Shown piece after piece: positions 51,597 through 61,190 of a stretch of 64,000 nucleotides of DNA. The stretch is from Leptolyngbya sp. FACHB-321. Lineage in GTDB: Bacteria > Cyanobacteriota > Cyanobacteriia > Leptolyngbyales > Leptolyngbyaceae. The stretch spans positions 186,001 through 250,000 of the forward strand of contig NZ_JACJPI010000064.1 in NCBI RefSeq assembly GCF_014695975.1. The letters run 5' to 3'. The notes beneath the pieces were generated by a model that saw only the letters and a program-made list of their open reading frames with translations, had not been told where the DNA came from and did no database searches. Numbering within the stretch: position 1 is the stretch's first letter; every line of letters starts with the position of its first letter. The position numbers and the translations under genes were made by a program.

Positions 51597-52961
51597 ATGC
51601 CCTTGCCTACTGTTGCTATTATTGGTCGTCCTAACGTGGGCAAGTCTACCGTCGTCAATCGGCTGTCGGCGTTGCAGGATGCCATCGTGTTTAATGAACC
51701 AGGTGTCACCCGCGATCGCACTTACAAACCAGCCTTTTGGCGCGATCGAGAATTTCAAGTTGTGGATACAGGTGGTCTGGTGTTTGACGACGACACCGAG
51801 TTTTTGCCACTCATTCGCGAACAGGCACTGGCTGCGCTGGCAGAAGCAAGTGCCGCCATCTTTGTAGTGGATGGTCTTACGGGTCTAATGCCGTCGGATG
51901 AAGAGATTGCTAGCTGGTTGCGGCAACAGGCTGTGCCCGTTTTGCTAGCAGTAAACAAATGCGAGTCGGTGGATCAGGGGGCAGCGCAGGCGGCAGAATT
52001 TTGGTCGCTGGGCTTGGGCGAACCATTTCCCATTTCGGGTATTCATGGCAACGGGACGGGCGAACTGTTGGATGCGTTGATTACACACCTGCCGCCTGCC
52101 AATGAGATTGAAGAATCTAACGAAATTAAAGTAGCGATCGCAGGACGACCCAATGTAGGCAAATCGAGCCTGCTGAATGCGTTTGTTGGCGAGACACGCT
52201 CGATCGTTAGCCCGATTTCTGGCACGACGCGAGATGCGATCGATATGGTGGTGCAGCACGGCGAACAAACCTATCGCCTTATTGACACAGCAGGCATTCG
52301 CAAGAAAAAGAATGTCGAGTATGGACCTGAATTTTTTGGCATTAACCGTGCTTTCAAGGCGATTAATCGTGCTGATGTGGTGCTGTTAGTGATTGATGCG
52401 CTGGATGGCGTGACTGAGCAAGACCAAAAACTAGCGGGACGGATTGCCGACGAAGGGCGTGGCTGCGTCATTGTGGTGAATAAATGGGATGCAGTCGAAA
52501 AAGATGCCTATACTATTTACGACCATGAAAAATTAGTGCGAGAGCGTCTCCACTTTACCGAATGGGCAGACGTGATCTTTATTAGCGCCAAAACTGGACA
52601 GCGCGTGGAAAAGATCCTCGATATGGTGAACATTGCTGCCGAACAACAGAAACGGCGTGTTTCTACCTCTGTTATTAATGAAGTGCTAGAAGAAGCGGTT
52701 GGTTGGCACTCTCCGCCTACGACACGTCAGGGTCGCCAAGGCAAAATTTACTACGGCACGCAGGTCAGCAGTCGCCCACCGGCAATCGCGCTTTTTGTCA
52801 ATGATCCCGCTTTGTTTAACGACAACTATCGCCGCTACGTCGAAGGTCAGTTTCGCAAATCCCTCGGCTTTGTTGGCACACCGATTCGCCTCCTGTGGCG
52901 TGGTAAGAAAACAAGAGACGTTGATCGCGATCGCGTGACAGCAAACCGAGCAACAAGATAA
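51597..52961 (+). CDS. der: GTPase Der (EngA), ribosome assembly
   Basis: 454 residues from the ATG at 51597 ([20 protein letters not shown]). An upstream in-frame start at 51537 would add 20 residues of repeat-like sequence and is less likely. Two GTPase domains are in tandem: [13 protein letters not shown] and NKCE in the first; [18 protein letters not shown] and NKWDAV in the second. The C-terminal KH-like domain includes [19 protein letters not shown]. It acts in assembly of the 50S subunit. Confidence 0.96.
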   Translation: MPLPTVAIIGRPNVGKSTVVNRLSALQDAIVFNEPGVTRDRTYKPAFWRDREFQVVDTGGLVFDDDTEFLPLIREQALAALAEASAAIFVVDGLTGLMPSDEEIASWLRQQAVPVLLAVNKCESVDQGAAQAAEFWSLGLGEPFPISGIHGNGTGELLDALITHLPPANEIEESNEIKVAIAGRPNVGKSSLLNAFVGETRSIVSPISGTTRDAIDMVVQHGEQTYRLIDTAGIRKKKNVEYGPEFFGINRAFKAINRADVVLLVIDALDGVTEQDQKLAGRIADEGRGCVIVVNKWDAVEKDAYTIYDHEKLVRERLHFTEWADVIFISAKTGQRVEKILDMVNIAAEQQKRRVSTSVINEVLEEAVGWHSPPTTRQGRQGKIYYGTQVSSRPPAIALFVNDPALFNDNYRRYVEGQFRKSLGFVGTPIRLLWRGKKTRDVDRDRVTANRATR

Positions 52962-52964
52962 GCA

Positions 52965-52992
52965 GTTGTTAGTTGCTAGTTGCTAGTTGTTA
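52965..52992. repeat. Heptanucleotide repeat (GTTGYTA)4
   Basis: Four heptamers in tandem, GTTGTTA-GTTGCTA-GTTGCTA-GTTGTTA, just after der. Short tandem heptamers of this kind are a known feature of filamentous cyanobacteria. Confidence 0.8.
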
Positions 52993-53037
52993 GACTTTTC
53001 TAGCCAGCCGTTAGAAACTAAAAGCTAAAAACGATTC

Positions 53038-54030
53038 ATGGATTTGCTCCGCTCTCTGCCCCTGGGGCTATACCTTGAACAACCCATTACCTGGCTGCAT
53101 CGGCTCGATCCCCGGCTGAAGTTAGCATGGTTGATGACCTTCCTGGCAGCGCCGCTGCTAGCAAATGCCTTTTGGCGGGTCCTGTTATCGGCATTGCTTG
53201 TTCTCCTTACTGTTCTAGCCCTAATTCCTTTGCGGGTATGGCGACAGCAGATGGGCTGGCTGTTGACGCTCAGTTTTATGGTGTTTGCCTTAACCACCGT
53301 GCTACCCGATGGGCTAAAAACACGGCATCAGCCTCGCTTACCTGTAGATGAGCTTGCTTTTGCCCAACAACCAAACAAGCTGCCACCTGTCGCAGCGCCA
53401 CTTCCCTGGTACAATCCGCTGGCTGTTGGCAAGCCGTCTGTATCACCGCCTGCGGGCACGTCGCCTACCGTCTTACCTCAGCCCACAGACTACCGCTACG
53501 TCGTCTTCAAGAGCCGCTGGTTCACCATCACCAAGCGATCGATTGCTTTAGCCATTCGCTACAGCACACTCCTGTTTACGCTCATCTACAGCACCAATCT
53601 TTTTTTGCTGGTTACTTCGCCAGAGGAGATTACAGCCGCGATCGAAGATTGGATGTCTCCTTTACGCCGCTTCAATTTACCTGTAACAGAAGTAGCCCTC
53701 ACGCTGACGCTCTCGCTCCGCTTTATCCCCCTTGTGCTTGAAGAAGTGCAGAACTTGATGCGATCCGTCAGCACCCGTGCAATCAACTGGCGTAAGTTGG
53801 GCTGGCGGCAGGCACTGCAAGTTTGGTTGACCGTTGCCGAACGCTTGCTCGAAAACCTGCTGTTGCGGGCAGAGCAAATTGCTAGTGCTATGAAAGTCCG
53901 AGGCTTCACTAGCCCCAATGAACATCAGGTGCAATGGCATCAGTTTCGCCTGAAATGGGTCGATTGGCTGGCGATCGTCACGCTTGCAGGACTATGGGGT
54001 GCGCGTTTGGTCTGGGGTTGGGAACTTTAG
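53038..54030 (+). CDS. EcfT/CbiQ-family transmembrane protein
   Basis: 330 residues with five to six membrane segments, such as WRVLLSALLVLLTVLALIPL and WLLTLSFMVFALTTVL. The C-terminal cytoplasmic part has RRFNLPVTEVALTLTLSLRFIPLVLEEVQNL, then RAEQIASAMKVRGFTSP with the conserved A-x-x-x-RGF motif by which EcfT proteins contact the two ATPases. Energy-coupling-factor transporters import vitamins or metals through varied S-components, which are not encoded here. The ~70-residue Pro-rich loop in the middle (PPVAAPLPWYNPLAV, SPPAGTSPTVLPQPT) is an insertion often seen in cyanobacterial members. Confidence 0.8.
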   Translation: MDLLRSLPLGLYLEQPITWLHRLDPRLKLAWLMTFLAAPLLANAFWRVLLSALLVLLTVLALIPLRVWRQQMGWLLTLSFMVFALTTVLPDGLKTRHQPRLPVDELAFAQQPNKLPPVAAPLPWYNPLAVGKPSVSPPAGTSPTVLPQPTDYRYVVFKSRWFTITKRSIALAIRYSTLLFTLIYSTNLFLLVTSPEEITAAIEDWMSPLRRFNLPVTEVALTLTLSLRFIPLVLEEVQNLMRSVSTRAINWRKLGWRQALQVWLTVAERLLENLLLRAEQIASAMKVRGFTSPNEHQVQWHQFRLKWVDWLAIVTLAGLWGARLVWGWEL

Positions 54031-54305
54031 AGAGGCTGGAGGCTAAACGCTAATAGTCAAGAGTTTGGTCATTATTTAGTCCTCAAAACTAACTCAGAAC
54101 TCTCCCTTGCCTTTTTTGCTCCCCTTGCCTCCTCTGTATCCTCCTCGCTCCTCTGTATTTTCCTCATTTCTCTGTATCTTCCTTACTCCTCTGCCCCTTA
54201 TCACAGATCATTTTTATGCCTGAGATAGAGGCATCGTTATCACGTAAAGTGATGTCATACCTACATTAAGGTGTACTATCCTCTCCGTCGTCCGCCTAGA
54301 CCTGA
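54031..54305. other. Intergenic region before pipX with pyrimidine-rich tract and two inverted repeats
   Basis: A C/T-rich tract covers about 54100-54190. Two small perfect inverted repeats follow: ATGCCT-7 bases-AGGCAT at 54216-54234 and ATCAC-5 bases-GTGAT at 54239-54253. They could be regulatory sites for the pipX-pipY pair. No canonical NtcA box (GTA-N8-TAC) was found. Confidence 0.5.
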
Positions 54306-54575
54306 ATGAGCAACGAAGATTACTTAAATCATCCGAATTTTGGCTTGCTTTTTAGAGTCTGTCTGATCGACACAGCGCGTGAGTTGTTTACAACGCTTTA
54401 TGCACAGCGCTTGTTTTTCTTAGTTGCCAATGGCGATGAAGGGTTAGAGTTTGAGTCTATTACTCGCACTGATGCCCGCATTCTGGTCGAAAACCGGATG
54501 CGAATGTTGCGTCGTCAAGGGCAGCAGCAGGATTACAATCAGCTTCAGGTGATTTATAAACAAACATTTCAATGA
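54306..54575 (+). CDS. pipX: PipX, NtcA coactivator and PII-binding protein
   Basis: 89 residues, the family's exact size. The N-terminal Tudor-like domain runs YLNHPNFGLLFRVCLIDTAR, LFTTLYAQRLFFLVANGDEG, FESITRTDARILVENRMRML; the C-terminal helices run RRQGQQQDYNQLQVIYKQTF. It binds PII (GlnB) or NtcA depending on 2-oxoglutarate and ATP/ADP, linking nitrogen status to transcription. Its stop overlaps the start of the pipY gene (ATGA), the usual arrangement in cyanobacteria. Confidence 0.95.
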   Translation: MSNEDYLNHPNFGLLFRVCLIDTARELFTTLYAQRLFFLVANGDEGLEFESITRTDARILVENRMRMLRRQGQQQDYNQLQVIYKQTFQ

Positions 54576-55261
54576 CAGCGTTTTCTCAACTTGGCGGTAC
54601 GATCGCAGAACGCATTCACCAGATTCGTCAAACGCTGCCAGATTCGGTGCGGTTGCTTGCAGTCACCAAGCAAGTTTCGATCGAATTAATGCGAGCTGCG
54701 TATGATGCGGGGGTGCGAGATTTTGCCGAAAATCGAGTGCAGGAAGCAGAGGCAAAACAGGCTCAACTGCATGACCTTACAGATGTAACCTGGCATTTGA
54801 TTGGGCATCTGCAAAGCAACAAAGCGCAAAAGGCATTGGAGTGCTTTCAATGGATTCACTCGATCGACGATTTAAAGCTGGCGCAGCGACTGAATCGATT
54901 AGCAGCACCACTACCGCAAAAACCACAGTCATTGCTACAAGTAAAGCTGCTGCCAGATCCAACAAAATATGGATGGTCAGTGGCAGAGCTGATGACCGAT
55001 CTGTCAGTCTTAAATCAATGTGAAGATCTCAGGATTCAAGGATTGATGACAATTCTTCCCTATGGGTTAACGTCTACAGAAGCAACGACTGCCTTTCAAC
55101 AGATGCAAACCCTAGCTAATACAATTCGGCAGCAAAATTTACCCCATATTCAAATGCAAGTGCTGTCAATGGGAATGTCGAATGACTATCGCTTTGCAGT
55201 GCAGGCAGGGGCGACGATGGTTCGCTTAGGGCGCATTCTCTTTGGCGATCGTCCTGCATAA
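54572..55261 (+). CDS. pipY: PLP-binding protein PipY (YggS/PLPBP family)
   Basis: 229 residues. The pattern is AERIHQIRQTLPDSVRLLAVTKQV with the PLP-binding lysine in AVTKQ, then FAENRVQEA, WHLIGHLQSNKAQKAL and SIDDLKLAQRL, ending VLSMGMSNDYRFAVQAGATM and VRLGRILFG. The family keeps vitamin B6 and amino-acid pools balanced and has no enzyme activity known. It is translationally coupled to pipX. Confidence 0.94.
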   Translation: MTAFSQLGGTIAERIHQIRQTLPDSVRLLAVTKQVSIELMRAAYDAGVRDFAENRVQEAEAKQAQLHDLTDVTWHLIGHLQSNKAQKALECFQWIHSIDDLKLAQRLNRLAAPLPQKPQSLLQVKLLPDPTKYGWSVAELMTDLSVLNQCEDLRIQGLMTILPYGLTSTEATTAFQQMQTLANTIRQQNLPHIQMQVLSMGMSNDYRFAVQAGATMVRLGRILFGDRPA

Positions 55262-55703
55262 CCATTGCTAAATCGAGCCAAAAAGTTGCTTCAGATCTGC
55301 TGGGATTGATTGCAAAAAGTTTGAGAAAAAATGAAGCGATTTTCAAAAGATCGAGTATCTTGTTCCCTAGGGTCTGATGGCTTGTTAAAGGAAGCGACCT
55401 AGACCGATCGTTTCCCTCTGCCATTAATGACTTAAACATCCTGATCGAAAAAACTTTTGGTAGTATGTTTGGATTTCGGTATCTGGATGTATACTATTCA
55501 TTCAATTCGGTCAAAGCAGGCAGGGCGTTTAAGCTATTTGTTTGTAGATATAAGCCTTCATCAGTTGGGCTTTTAGTTAAGAGGTTCGGGAGGCAATTTC
55601 CTTTTTGCTACCTCTAATATTACGGACTAGATTTAGCATGATCCCTGCTTTTCCGGTCGTTATGCGTTTCTCAATTAACTCTGATCGTGATGGAGCGTGA
55701 ACA
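55262..55703. other. 442-bp intergenic region before sepF
   Basis: No gene. It should contain the sepF promoter; TATACT at 55490-55495 with TTGGAT at 55469-55474 (15-bp spacer) is one possible but weak candidate. The distance to the start is ~210 bp, so a long 5' leader would result. Confidence 0.35.
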
Positions 55704-56318
55704 GTGAGCAACATCTTCACCAAGCTACGAGACTTTGTTGGATTTAACGAACCTATGGACTACGAATACGAGTACGACGAAATGGATGGAGACGAGTATC
55801 AAAATCTCTATCAGCAAGAGCACGCGCAACCTGCTGCTGCACCGCAAGAAGATGCACGCACTCGTCGCCCCAGTCGCTTGCGCGATCGTCCCCCACTCGG
55901 TACTGAAATTGGCACCATGAACGCAGCACCTATGGGCAACGTTATTGGTATGCCCGGCGTAGGCGTAAATGGTGTTTCGGAAGTTGTGGTGATGGAACCA
56001 CGTTCCTTTGAAGAAATGCCTCAAGCAATCCAGGCATTGCGCGAACGCAAGTCTGTAGTGCTTAACCTTACCATCATGGATCCCGATCAGGCGCAGCGCG
56101 CGGTTGACTTCGTAGCTGGTGGCACCTACGCGATCGATGGTCATCAAGAGCGTATTGGCGAAAGCATTTTCCTCTTCACCCCAAGCTGTGTTCAAGTCAG
56201 CACTCAAGGGGTTCCAGGTTATGAAGCGCCACAAACTCAGCAGCCTCAAGCACGCGCTCCGCGTCAGGCAGCACCCGCGCCAGCTTGGTCAAACGAGCCA
56301 ATGAGAATGGCACAGTAA
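55704..56318 (+). CDS. sepF: Cell division protein SepF (Cdv2)
   Basis: 204 residues from a GTG at 55704 with GGAG eight bases upstream. The amphipathic membrane-binding N-terminus is [14 protein letters not shown], followed by an acidic stretch ([14 protein letters not shown]) and a charged linker. The SepF core follows: [58 protein letters not shown]. It anchors and bundles FtsZ at the division site. The pipX-pipY-sepF-proC order is common in cyanobacteria. Confidence 0.94.
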   Translation: MSNIFTKLRDFVGFNEPMDYEYEYDEMDGDEYQNLYQQEHAQPAAAPQEDARTRRPSRLRDRPPLGTEIGTMNAAPMGNVIGMPGVGVNGVSEVVVMEPRSFEEMPQAIQALRERKSVVLNLTIMDPDQAQRAVDFVAGGTYAIDGHQERIGESIFLFTPSCVQVSTQGVPGYEAPQTQQPQARAPRQAAPAPAWSNEPMRMAQ

Positions 56319-56320
56319 AA

Positions 56321-56388
56321 GCTGTCAGTGTTCAGCTATCAGCATTTAATTGCGTTTTGCTGACGGCTGACCGCTCATTGCTGACAGC
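56321..56388. repeat. Nested palindromic repeat between sepF and proC
   Basis: Outer arms GCTGTCAG (56321-56328) and CTGACAGC (56381-56388) enclose inner arms TCAGCTATCAGCA and TGCTGACGGCTGA. The transcript could fold into a long hairpin. It resembles dispersed CTGACAGC-type repeats of cyanobacterial intergenic regions and may separate or attenuate the two genes. Confidence 0.6.
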
Positions 56389-56406
56389 TCAACGGAGACG
56401 GTCAAA

Positions 56407-57210
56407 TTGTCTATTAAACTTGGTCTGATTGGCGGCGGGGTAATGGGGGAAGCTCTATTATCCCGTCTTGTCGATCGTGGTGTTTACGCACCACCAGCTA
56501 TTTTGGTAAGTGAACCACAGGCAGAACGACGAGCTTTTTTGGCGCATACCTATGGCGTTCAGGTGACAACCGAGAATCAAGCCGCTGTCGAAGCCGATGT
56601 GCTGTTATTGGCGATTAAACCTCAGCTTTTTGGTGCAGTGACGTCACCGCTGGCAGAACAAATCGGGACGCGATCGCTGCTAGTACTTTCGATTTTAGCG
56701 GGAACACCGCTGAGTAAGCTGGAAGCCGCGTTTCCTAACCAGCCTGTAGTGCGGGCGATGCCGAATACACCCGCTACAGTCGGCGCAGGTATGACGGCGA
56801 TCGCTCCTGGTGTTCACACACAACCGCATCATCTGGCACAGGCACGACAAATTTTTGAGGCAGTAGGTGAAGTGGTAGAAGTCCCCGAAGCGGCTATGGA
56901 TGCCGTTACAGGGCTATCTGGTTCAGGACCAGGTTATGTTGCACTGATGGTAGAAGCTCTTGCGGATGGCGGTGTTGCGGCAGGCTTGCCACGGGCGATC
57001 GCGCTTCAACTTGCGCTCCAAACGGTTAAAGGCACTGCACAGTTGCTTCAGTCATCGGGGCAGCATCCAGGTGCTCTGAAAGACCAGGTAACGAGTCCTG
57101 GTGGCACGACTATCGCAGGCATTGCAGCACTTGAACGCGCTGGCTTTCGTTCGGCAATCATTGAAGCTGTCTTAGCTGCCGATCGGCGATCGCAAGAATT
57201 AGGACGTTAA
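56407..57210 (+). CDS. proC: Pyrroline-5-carboxylate reductase
   Basis: 267 residues from a TTG at 56407 with CGGAGA about 8-9 bases upstream. The N-terminus LGLIGGGVMGEALLSRL is the NADPH-binding turn, followed by LLLAIKPQLFG, RAMPNTPATVGAGM and the conserved DAVTGLSGSGPGYVALMVEA with the catalytic-loop pattern. It ends DQVTSPGGTTIAGIAALERAGFR, diagnostic for ProC. It carries out the last step of proline synthesis. Confidence 0.96.
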   Translation: MSIKLGLIGGGVMGEALLSRLVDRGVYAPPAILVSEPQAERRAFLAHTYGVQVTTENQAAVEADVLLLAIKPQLFGAVTSPLAEQIGTRSLLVLSILAGTPLSKLEAAFPNQPVVRAMPNTPATVGAGMTAIAPGVHTQPHHLAQARQIFEAVGEVVEVPEAAMDAVTGLSGSGPGYVALMVEALADGGVAAGLPRAIALQLALQTVKGTAQLLQSSGQHPGALKDQVTSPGGTTIAGIAALERAGFRSAIIEAVLAADRRSQELGR

Positions 57211-57321
57211 GCGAAGCGTGCCTATTGTGACCACGTTTAAATAGTGGGGACACTATCTCTGCTGAGGTTGTATGGGTATCCTGAACATCGGGAGACTGCT
57301 TGACCTTTCAACTCATGCCTC

Positions 57322-59706
57322 ATGCGAACCAGCGAAAAGACGGTTCTAACGCAACCTTACCTGGAGCTAACTAACCAGGGCACAACGGTTCAACGTTTTC
57401 TGACGCAGGAACAGCACCTTCTAGGACGAGATGCCCAACGCGCCGATCTGGTTCTTCCTGGCGACTGGCAGATGATTTCTGGCTGTCATGCACTGTTGCG
57501 GCGATCGGGCGAAGATTACTGCCTTTATGATGGCGATGGTCAAAAACCGAGCACAAACGGCATTTTTCTGAACCGGACTCGGATTACGCCCTCAAAAGGT
57601 TATTTACTCAAGCATGGGGCAGAACTGCGGATTGGGCAGAATCCTCACAATCAGGTGACGCTGATTTACCGCAATCCCTTGGGTGCGGAAGTAGCGGAGA
57701 TGCCAGAGACGCGATCGCTCTCGCTAAAGAACCGAACGGTTTCTCTAGGGCGCGATCCCCAGGCAACATTGGAACTGGATGCGCCGATTGTCTCTCGCCG
57801 TCATGCCACGATCGAACCAGACGGGCAGCGCTACATTCTGCGAGATCACAGCGCCAATGGTGTGTTTGTTGACGGAACGCGGGTTAACGGTAGTCTTGTA
57901 TTGCCTGCGGATTGCACGATCCAAATTGGTCCGTTTACCCTGGTTTGTCGAGATGACGTGCTGAAAGTTGTCGATCGCGGCAACCAGATTCGTTTAGATG
58001 CGTGGGAATTAGTGCGGGAGGTGCCAGGGAAGCGAAAGGAACACCGTCGCCTTTTGGATGACGTGTCGCTGGCGATCGAGCCTGGACAGTTTGTGGCACT
58101 GGTGGGCGGCAGTGGTGCTGGCAAATCAACCTTAATGCGGACGCTGTTGGGGATTGATTCGACTGACAAAGGGGTTGTTTATCTGAATGGCACCAACTTG
58201 CGTCGTAACTTCGGGATGTACCGCGCCCAAATTGGCTACGTTCCCCAAGATGACATCGTGCATCGCGAATTGACCGTTGGGGAGGTGCTAACCTATGCCG
58301 CAAAGCTGCGCCTGCCTGCTGATACTGACATCGCCGCCATTGTTGAAAAAACGCTTGATCAGATTGAAATGAGCGATCGATCTGATGTGTTGGTTAGCAA
58401 ACTCAGCGGTGGTCAGCGGAAACGAGTCAGTATTGGTGTGGAGCTACTTGCCGATCCCAGACTGTTTTTTCTGGATGAACCGACATCAGGGCTTGATCCC
58501 GGACTGGACAAAAAAATGATGCAGCTTTTGCGGAAGCTGGCAGATGAGGGGCGCACCGTTATTCTGGTAACTCATGCGACAGCAAACATTAAGCTATGCG
58601 ATCGCCTTGCTTTTGTCGGACGGGGCGGACGGCTTTGCTATTTTGGTCCACCGCTTAAGGCGCTAGCGTTCTTCCAAACCGGATCGGATGACTTTGCCGA
58701 CATCTACAACGAACTGGAAAAAGGCGAGACGATCGTGCGCCAATGGGCAGAACGCTTCCGCCACTCTGATGATTATTGGCAGTACGTTACCGGACACCTT
58801 ACCCCTGGTAATGGCAACAAGCCACGAGCGATCCCAACACCTAGCAAAGGTACGTCCTTTCTGGCTCAACTCTGGCTGCTGACGCAGCGCTACTTTCAAC
58901 TGGTTCGTCGCGATCCCGTGAACCTGCTGCTGTCGTTGCTTACAGCACCGATCGGCATTAGCCTGATCAGGCTGGCAGTCGGAGACAAAAGTCCCCTCGT
59001 CCTTGCAGAAACGCCTGATCCTACACTGGCTCCACTGGCACTGCGCGTTCTCTTTGTGTTTACCTGTGCGGCTCTCTGGGTGGGGCTTTCTAGTTCCCTT
59101 CAAGAGATTATCAAAGAGTCAGCCATCTACCTGCGAGAGCGACTGGTCAATCTTGGTTTATTTGCGTATCTAGGGTCAAAAGTCGTCATTCTCACCAGTC
59201 TAGCGCTGCTGCAAACGCTGCTGATTGTATGGGTTATTTTGCTCGGTTTTGCTGATCCTGCTCCTACCATCCTTACCTGGGAACTAGGTGTTGGCGTGAC
59301 GACCTTTCTCACTCTGCTTGCCTGCATGAGCATGGGGCTAATGGTTTCGGCGATCGTCCGTAATGCCAGCCAGGCAAATAGTGCCCTTCCCCTCTTGCTG
59401 CTGCCTCAAATCATCTTCTCTGGTGTCCTCTTCCGCATGGATAGCTTGACCAGCAAACTATCCTGGCTAATGCTGAGCCGTTGGTCGGTTGGTGCCTACG
59501 GTACGGTCGTGAATATTAACGCGATGGTGCCAGAACCAACGAAACTTCCAGATGGCAGTACAATTCCGCTTCCTTTTGAGCCGACAGCCGTTTATGATCC
59601 CTCCTGGCGCAACTTGATGCTGAATTGGGGGATGCTTTGCCTCCATGCAGTGGTGTATCTGGTCGTCACGTTCTGGGTACAAAAGCGAAAGGATATTTTT
59701 AAGTAG
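57322..59706 (+). CDS. FHA-FHA-ABC transporter (ABCG-like, ATPase and permease fused)
   Basis: 794 residues. Two FHA domains come first: residues ~18-105 (LLGRDAQRADLVLPGDW) and ~125-215 (VSLGRDPQATLELDAPIVSRRHATI with the SxxH core, then RDHSANGVFVDGTRV). An ATPase domain follows: Walker A GGSGAGKST, signature LSGGQRKRVSIGVEL, Walker B LFFLDEPTSGLDP. The C-terminal part has six membrane segments (RVLFVFTCAALWVGLSS, SALPLLLLPQIIFSGVLF). FHA domains bind phosphothreonine, so transport is probably controlled by a Ser/Thr kinase; none is in the window. Substrate unknown. Confidence 0.88.
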   Translation: MRTSEKTVLTQPYLELTNQGTTVQRFLTQEQHLLGRDAQRADLVLPGDWQMISGCHALLRRSGEDYCLYDGDGQKPSTNGIFLNRTRITPSKGYLLKHGAELRIGQNPHNQVTLIYRNPLGAEVAEMPETRSLSLKNRTVSLGRDPQATLELDAPIVSRRHATIEPDGQRYILRDHSANGVFVDGTRVNGSLVLPADCTIQIGPFTLVCRDDVLKVVDRGNQIRLDAWELVREVPGKRKEHRRLLDDVSLAIEPGQFVALVGGSGAGKSTLMRTLLGIDSTDKGVVYLNGTNLRRNFGMYRAQIGYVPQDDIVHRELTVGEVLTYAAKLRLPADTDIAAIVEKTLDQIEMSDRSDVLVSKLSGGQRKRVSIGVELLADPRLFFLDEPTSGLDPGLDKKMMQLLRKLADEGRTVILVTHATANIKLCDRLAFVGRGGRLCYFGPPLKALAFFQTGSDDFADIYNELEKGETIVRQWAERFRHSDDYWQYVTGHLTPGNGNKPRAIPTPSKGTSFLAQLWLLTQRYFQLVRRDPVNLLLSLLTAPIGISLIRLAVGDKSPLVLAETPDPTLAPLALRVLFVFTCAALWVGLSSSLQEIIKESAIYLRERLVNLGLFAYLGSKVVILTSLALLQTLLIVWVILLGFADPAPTILTWELGVGVTTFLTLLACMSMGLMVSAIVRNASQANSALPLLLLPQIIFSGVLFRMDSLTSKLSWLMLSRWSVGAYGTVVNINAMVPEPTKLPDGSTIPLPFEPTAVYDPSWRNLMLNWGMLCLHAVVYLVVTFWVQKRKDIFK

Positions 59707-59822
59707 CTAGGCTGCTCTTCAGCTCATTCGGTACTTTGACTGCTTGAAGAAGTCAGGAATTTAACTCGCTTTTATAATGAAATGCTGGTGCCCAATGTCT
59801 GACGAAGTGAGGTGTTGAACGC

Positions 59823-60413
59823 TTGAGTGAAAGCCGCTTTGATGTTGCCTCCATTATCCAGGGATATGCCCAGGGCTATTTCCTCATGGCGGATAATACA
59901 GGGGATTCGCTGGGCTGGTATTCCAGTCGAGAACGGACGTTGATTCCCCTAGATGAGCGGTTTCGCTATCCCCGATCGCTCCAGCGAGTCCTTAATCAAG
60001 AGCGTTTCACCGTAGCAGTGAACCGAGACTTTGAGGCGGTGATTGAGGGATGCGCCGATCGCGAAACGACCTGGATTTCGGCAGAACTGAAAGACATTTA
60101 CCGATCGCTGCACGCAGCAGGATGGGCACACAGTTTCGAAACCTGGCAGGGCGATGAACTGGCAGGCGGCATTCTAGGGTTGGCGATCGGCGGTGCTTTC
60201 ATTGGCGAGTCGATGTTTTTTCGCATTCCTGATGGCTCAAAGGTCGCAATGGTGAAGCTGGTAGAAAGATTGCGCGAGCGACAGTTCGTTCTCTTTGATG
60301 CCCAAATGATGAACCCCCATCTGGAACGGTTTGGTGCCTATATTATCGGCAGCAGGCAATATAACACCTTGCTGAAGCAGGCACTTAAGCGGCAATGTTC
60401 GTTGGAGGATTGA
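59823..60413 (+). CDS. aat: Leucyl/phenylalanyl-tRNA-protein transferase
   Basis: 196 residues from a TTG at 59823. The pattern is [80 protein letters not shown] and [12 protein letters not shown], then [17 protein letters not shown]. All are conserved Aat blocks; the SMFFR loop holds the substrate. It adds Leu or Phe to protein N-termini, feeding the N-end-rule pathway. Slightly short at the N-terminus compared with E. coli Aat, as usual in cyanobacteria. Confidence 0.93.
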   Translation: MSESRFDVASIIQGYAQGYFLMADNTGDSLGWYSSRERTLIPLDERFRYPRSLQRVLNQERFTVAVNRDFEAVIEGCADRETTWISAELKDIYRSLHAAGWAHSFETWQGDELAGGILGLAIGGAFIGESMFFRIPDGSKVAMVKLVERLRERQFVLFDAQMMNPHLERFGAYIIGSRQYNTLLKQALKRQCSLED

Positions 60414-60488
60414 CCTTGAGTCTCTAAACACCCTCTGCAAACGCCAGGGTATTTTTAGTTGCTTTTGCCTTCTGCCTTCTGCCTTTTT

Positions 60489-61190
60489 CTACGCCAAGTA
60501 CGGTGTCCAGCGCTCCAACAAACCCGGCGATCCATACCAAACCCGATTGCCTCTAGGAGAATGCATCGCGCCGTCAAGAATCAGATTTTCGGCACCATTT
60601 AAGTGGGCAGCCTCGATCGGTGTGATGCCATCGCCCCATGTGTTGCCCTGTCCGCACGTCAATTTATAGCTGCTAAAAGCCAACCAGCTTCGCCAGCGAT
60701 CCCCGTAGATCGCTTTTCCCGCAACGCAGACGTAGCGTACATCTGAGTAAAACGCGCCAGGGTAGCTCAGGTTAACAAAATCGAGATTTTTGCGCGTCCA
60801 GCGTTCCAAACTAGTGTGCGGCGTACCGAGTGTAACGAGTGTTGCTACCCGATCACGGGCAGACCAGGCACAATCATCCACATCATTAGGATGAACACAG
60901 TATGGTTTTTCGCCCAAATAGATGCGTGACAACCACCCACCAGCTGAATGCCCCACCAGCGTCACTTTAGGCACGTCATACTGCTGAAGCACCTGTTTCA
61001 CCGTGGTATCCAGCACCCGCAGAATGGGAGATACTGACCGACCGCCGATCGTGGGCACCCAGTCTTGCCAGCGCAAGGGCACTGTAACCGCTGGAAAGCC
61101 TAACGTTTGGAGCGTCTTTTCTAAAACACGGTATTCCAACGCGCCCGCAAGATAGCCTGGCAAAATAACGATCGGTAGAGGCATGGGCAA
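60489..61190 (-). CDS. Lipase/esterase-like alpha/beta hydrolase
   Basis: 233 residues. The nucleophile elbow is GHSAGGW (Ser in VTLVGHSAGGWLSRIY), the likely acid is Asp in GNTWGDGITPIEAA and the base His in GAMHSPRGNRVWYG. The oxyanion loop is VILPGYLAGALEYRVLE. The triad order and size fit the triacylglycerol-lipase-like group of small alpha/beta hydrolases in cyanobacteria and plants. It is cytoplasmic by sequence; the substrate is unknown. Confidence 0.8.
   Translation of the reverse strand: MPMPLPIVILPGYLAGALEYRVLEKTLQTLGFPAVTVPLRWQDWVPTIGGRSVSPILRVLDTTVKQVLQQYDVPKVTLVGHSAGGWLSRIYLGEKPYCVHPNDVDDCAWSARDRVATLVTLGTPHTSLERWTRKNLDFVNLSYPGAFYSDVRYVCVAGKAIYGDRWRSWLAFSSYKLTCGQGNTWGDGITPIEAAHLNGAENLILDGAMHSPRGNRVWYGSPGLLERWTPYLA

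Noticed and set aside
54244-54260. NtcA box before pipX
   Set aside because: GTA and TAC are present, but the spacer is 11 bases instead of 8.
55725-56249. 174-codon open frame on the minus strand
   Set aside because: It lies opposite sepF, which is clearly the real gene.
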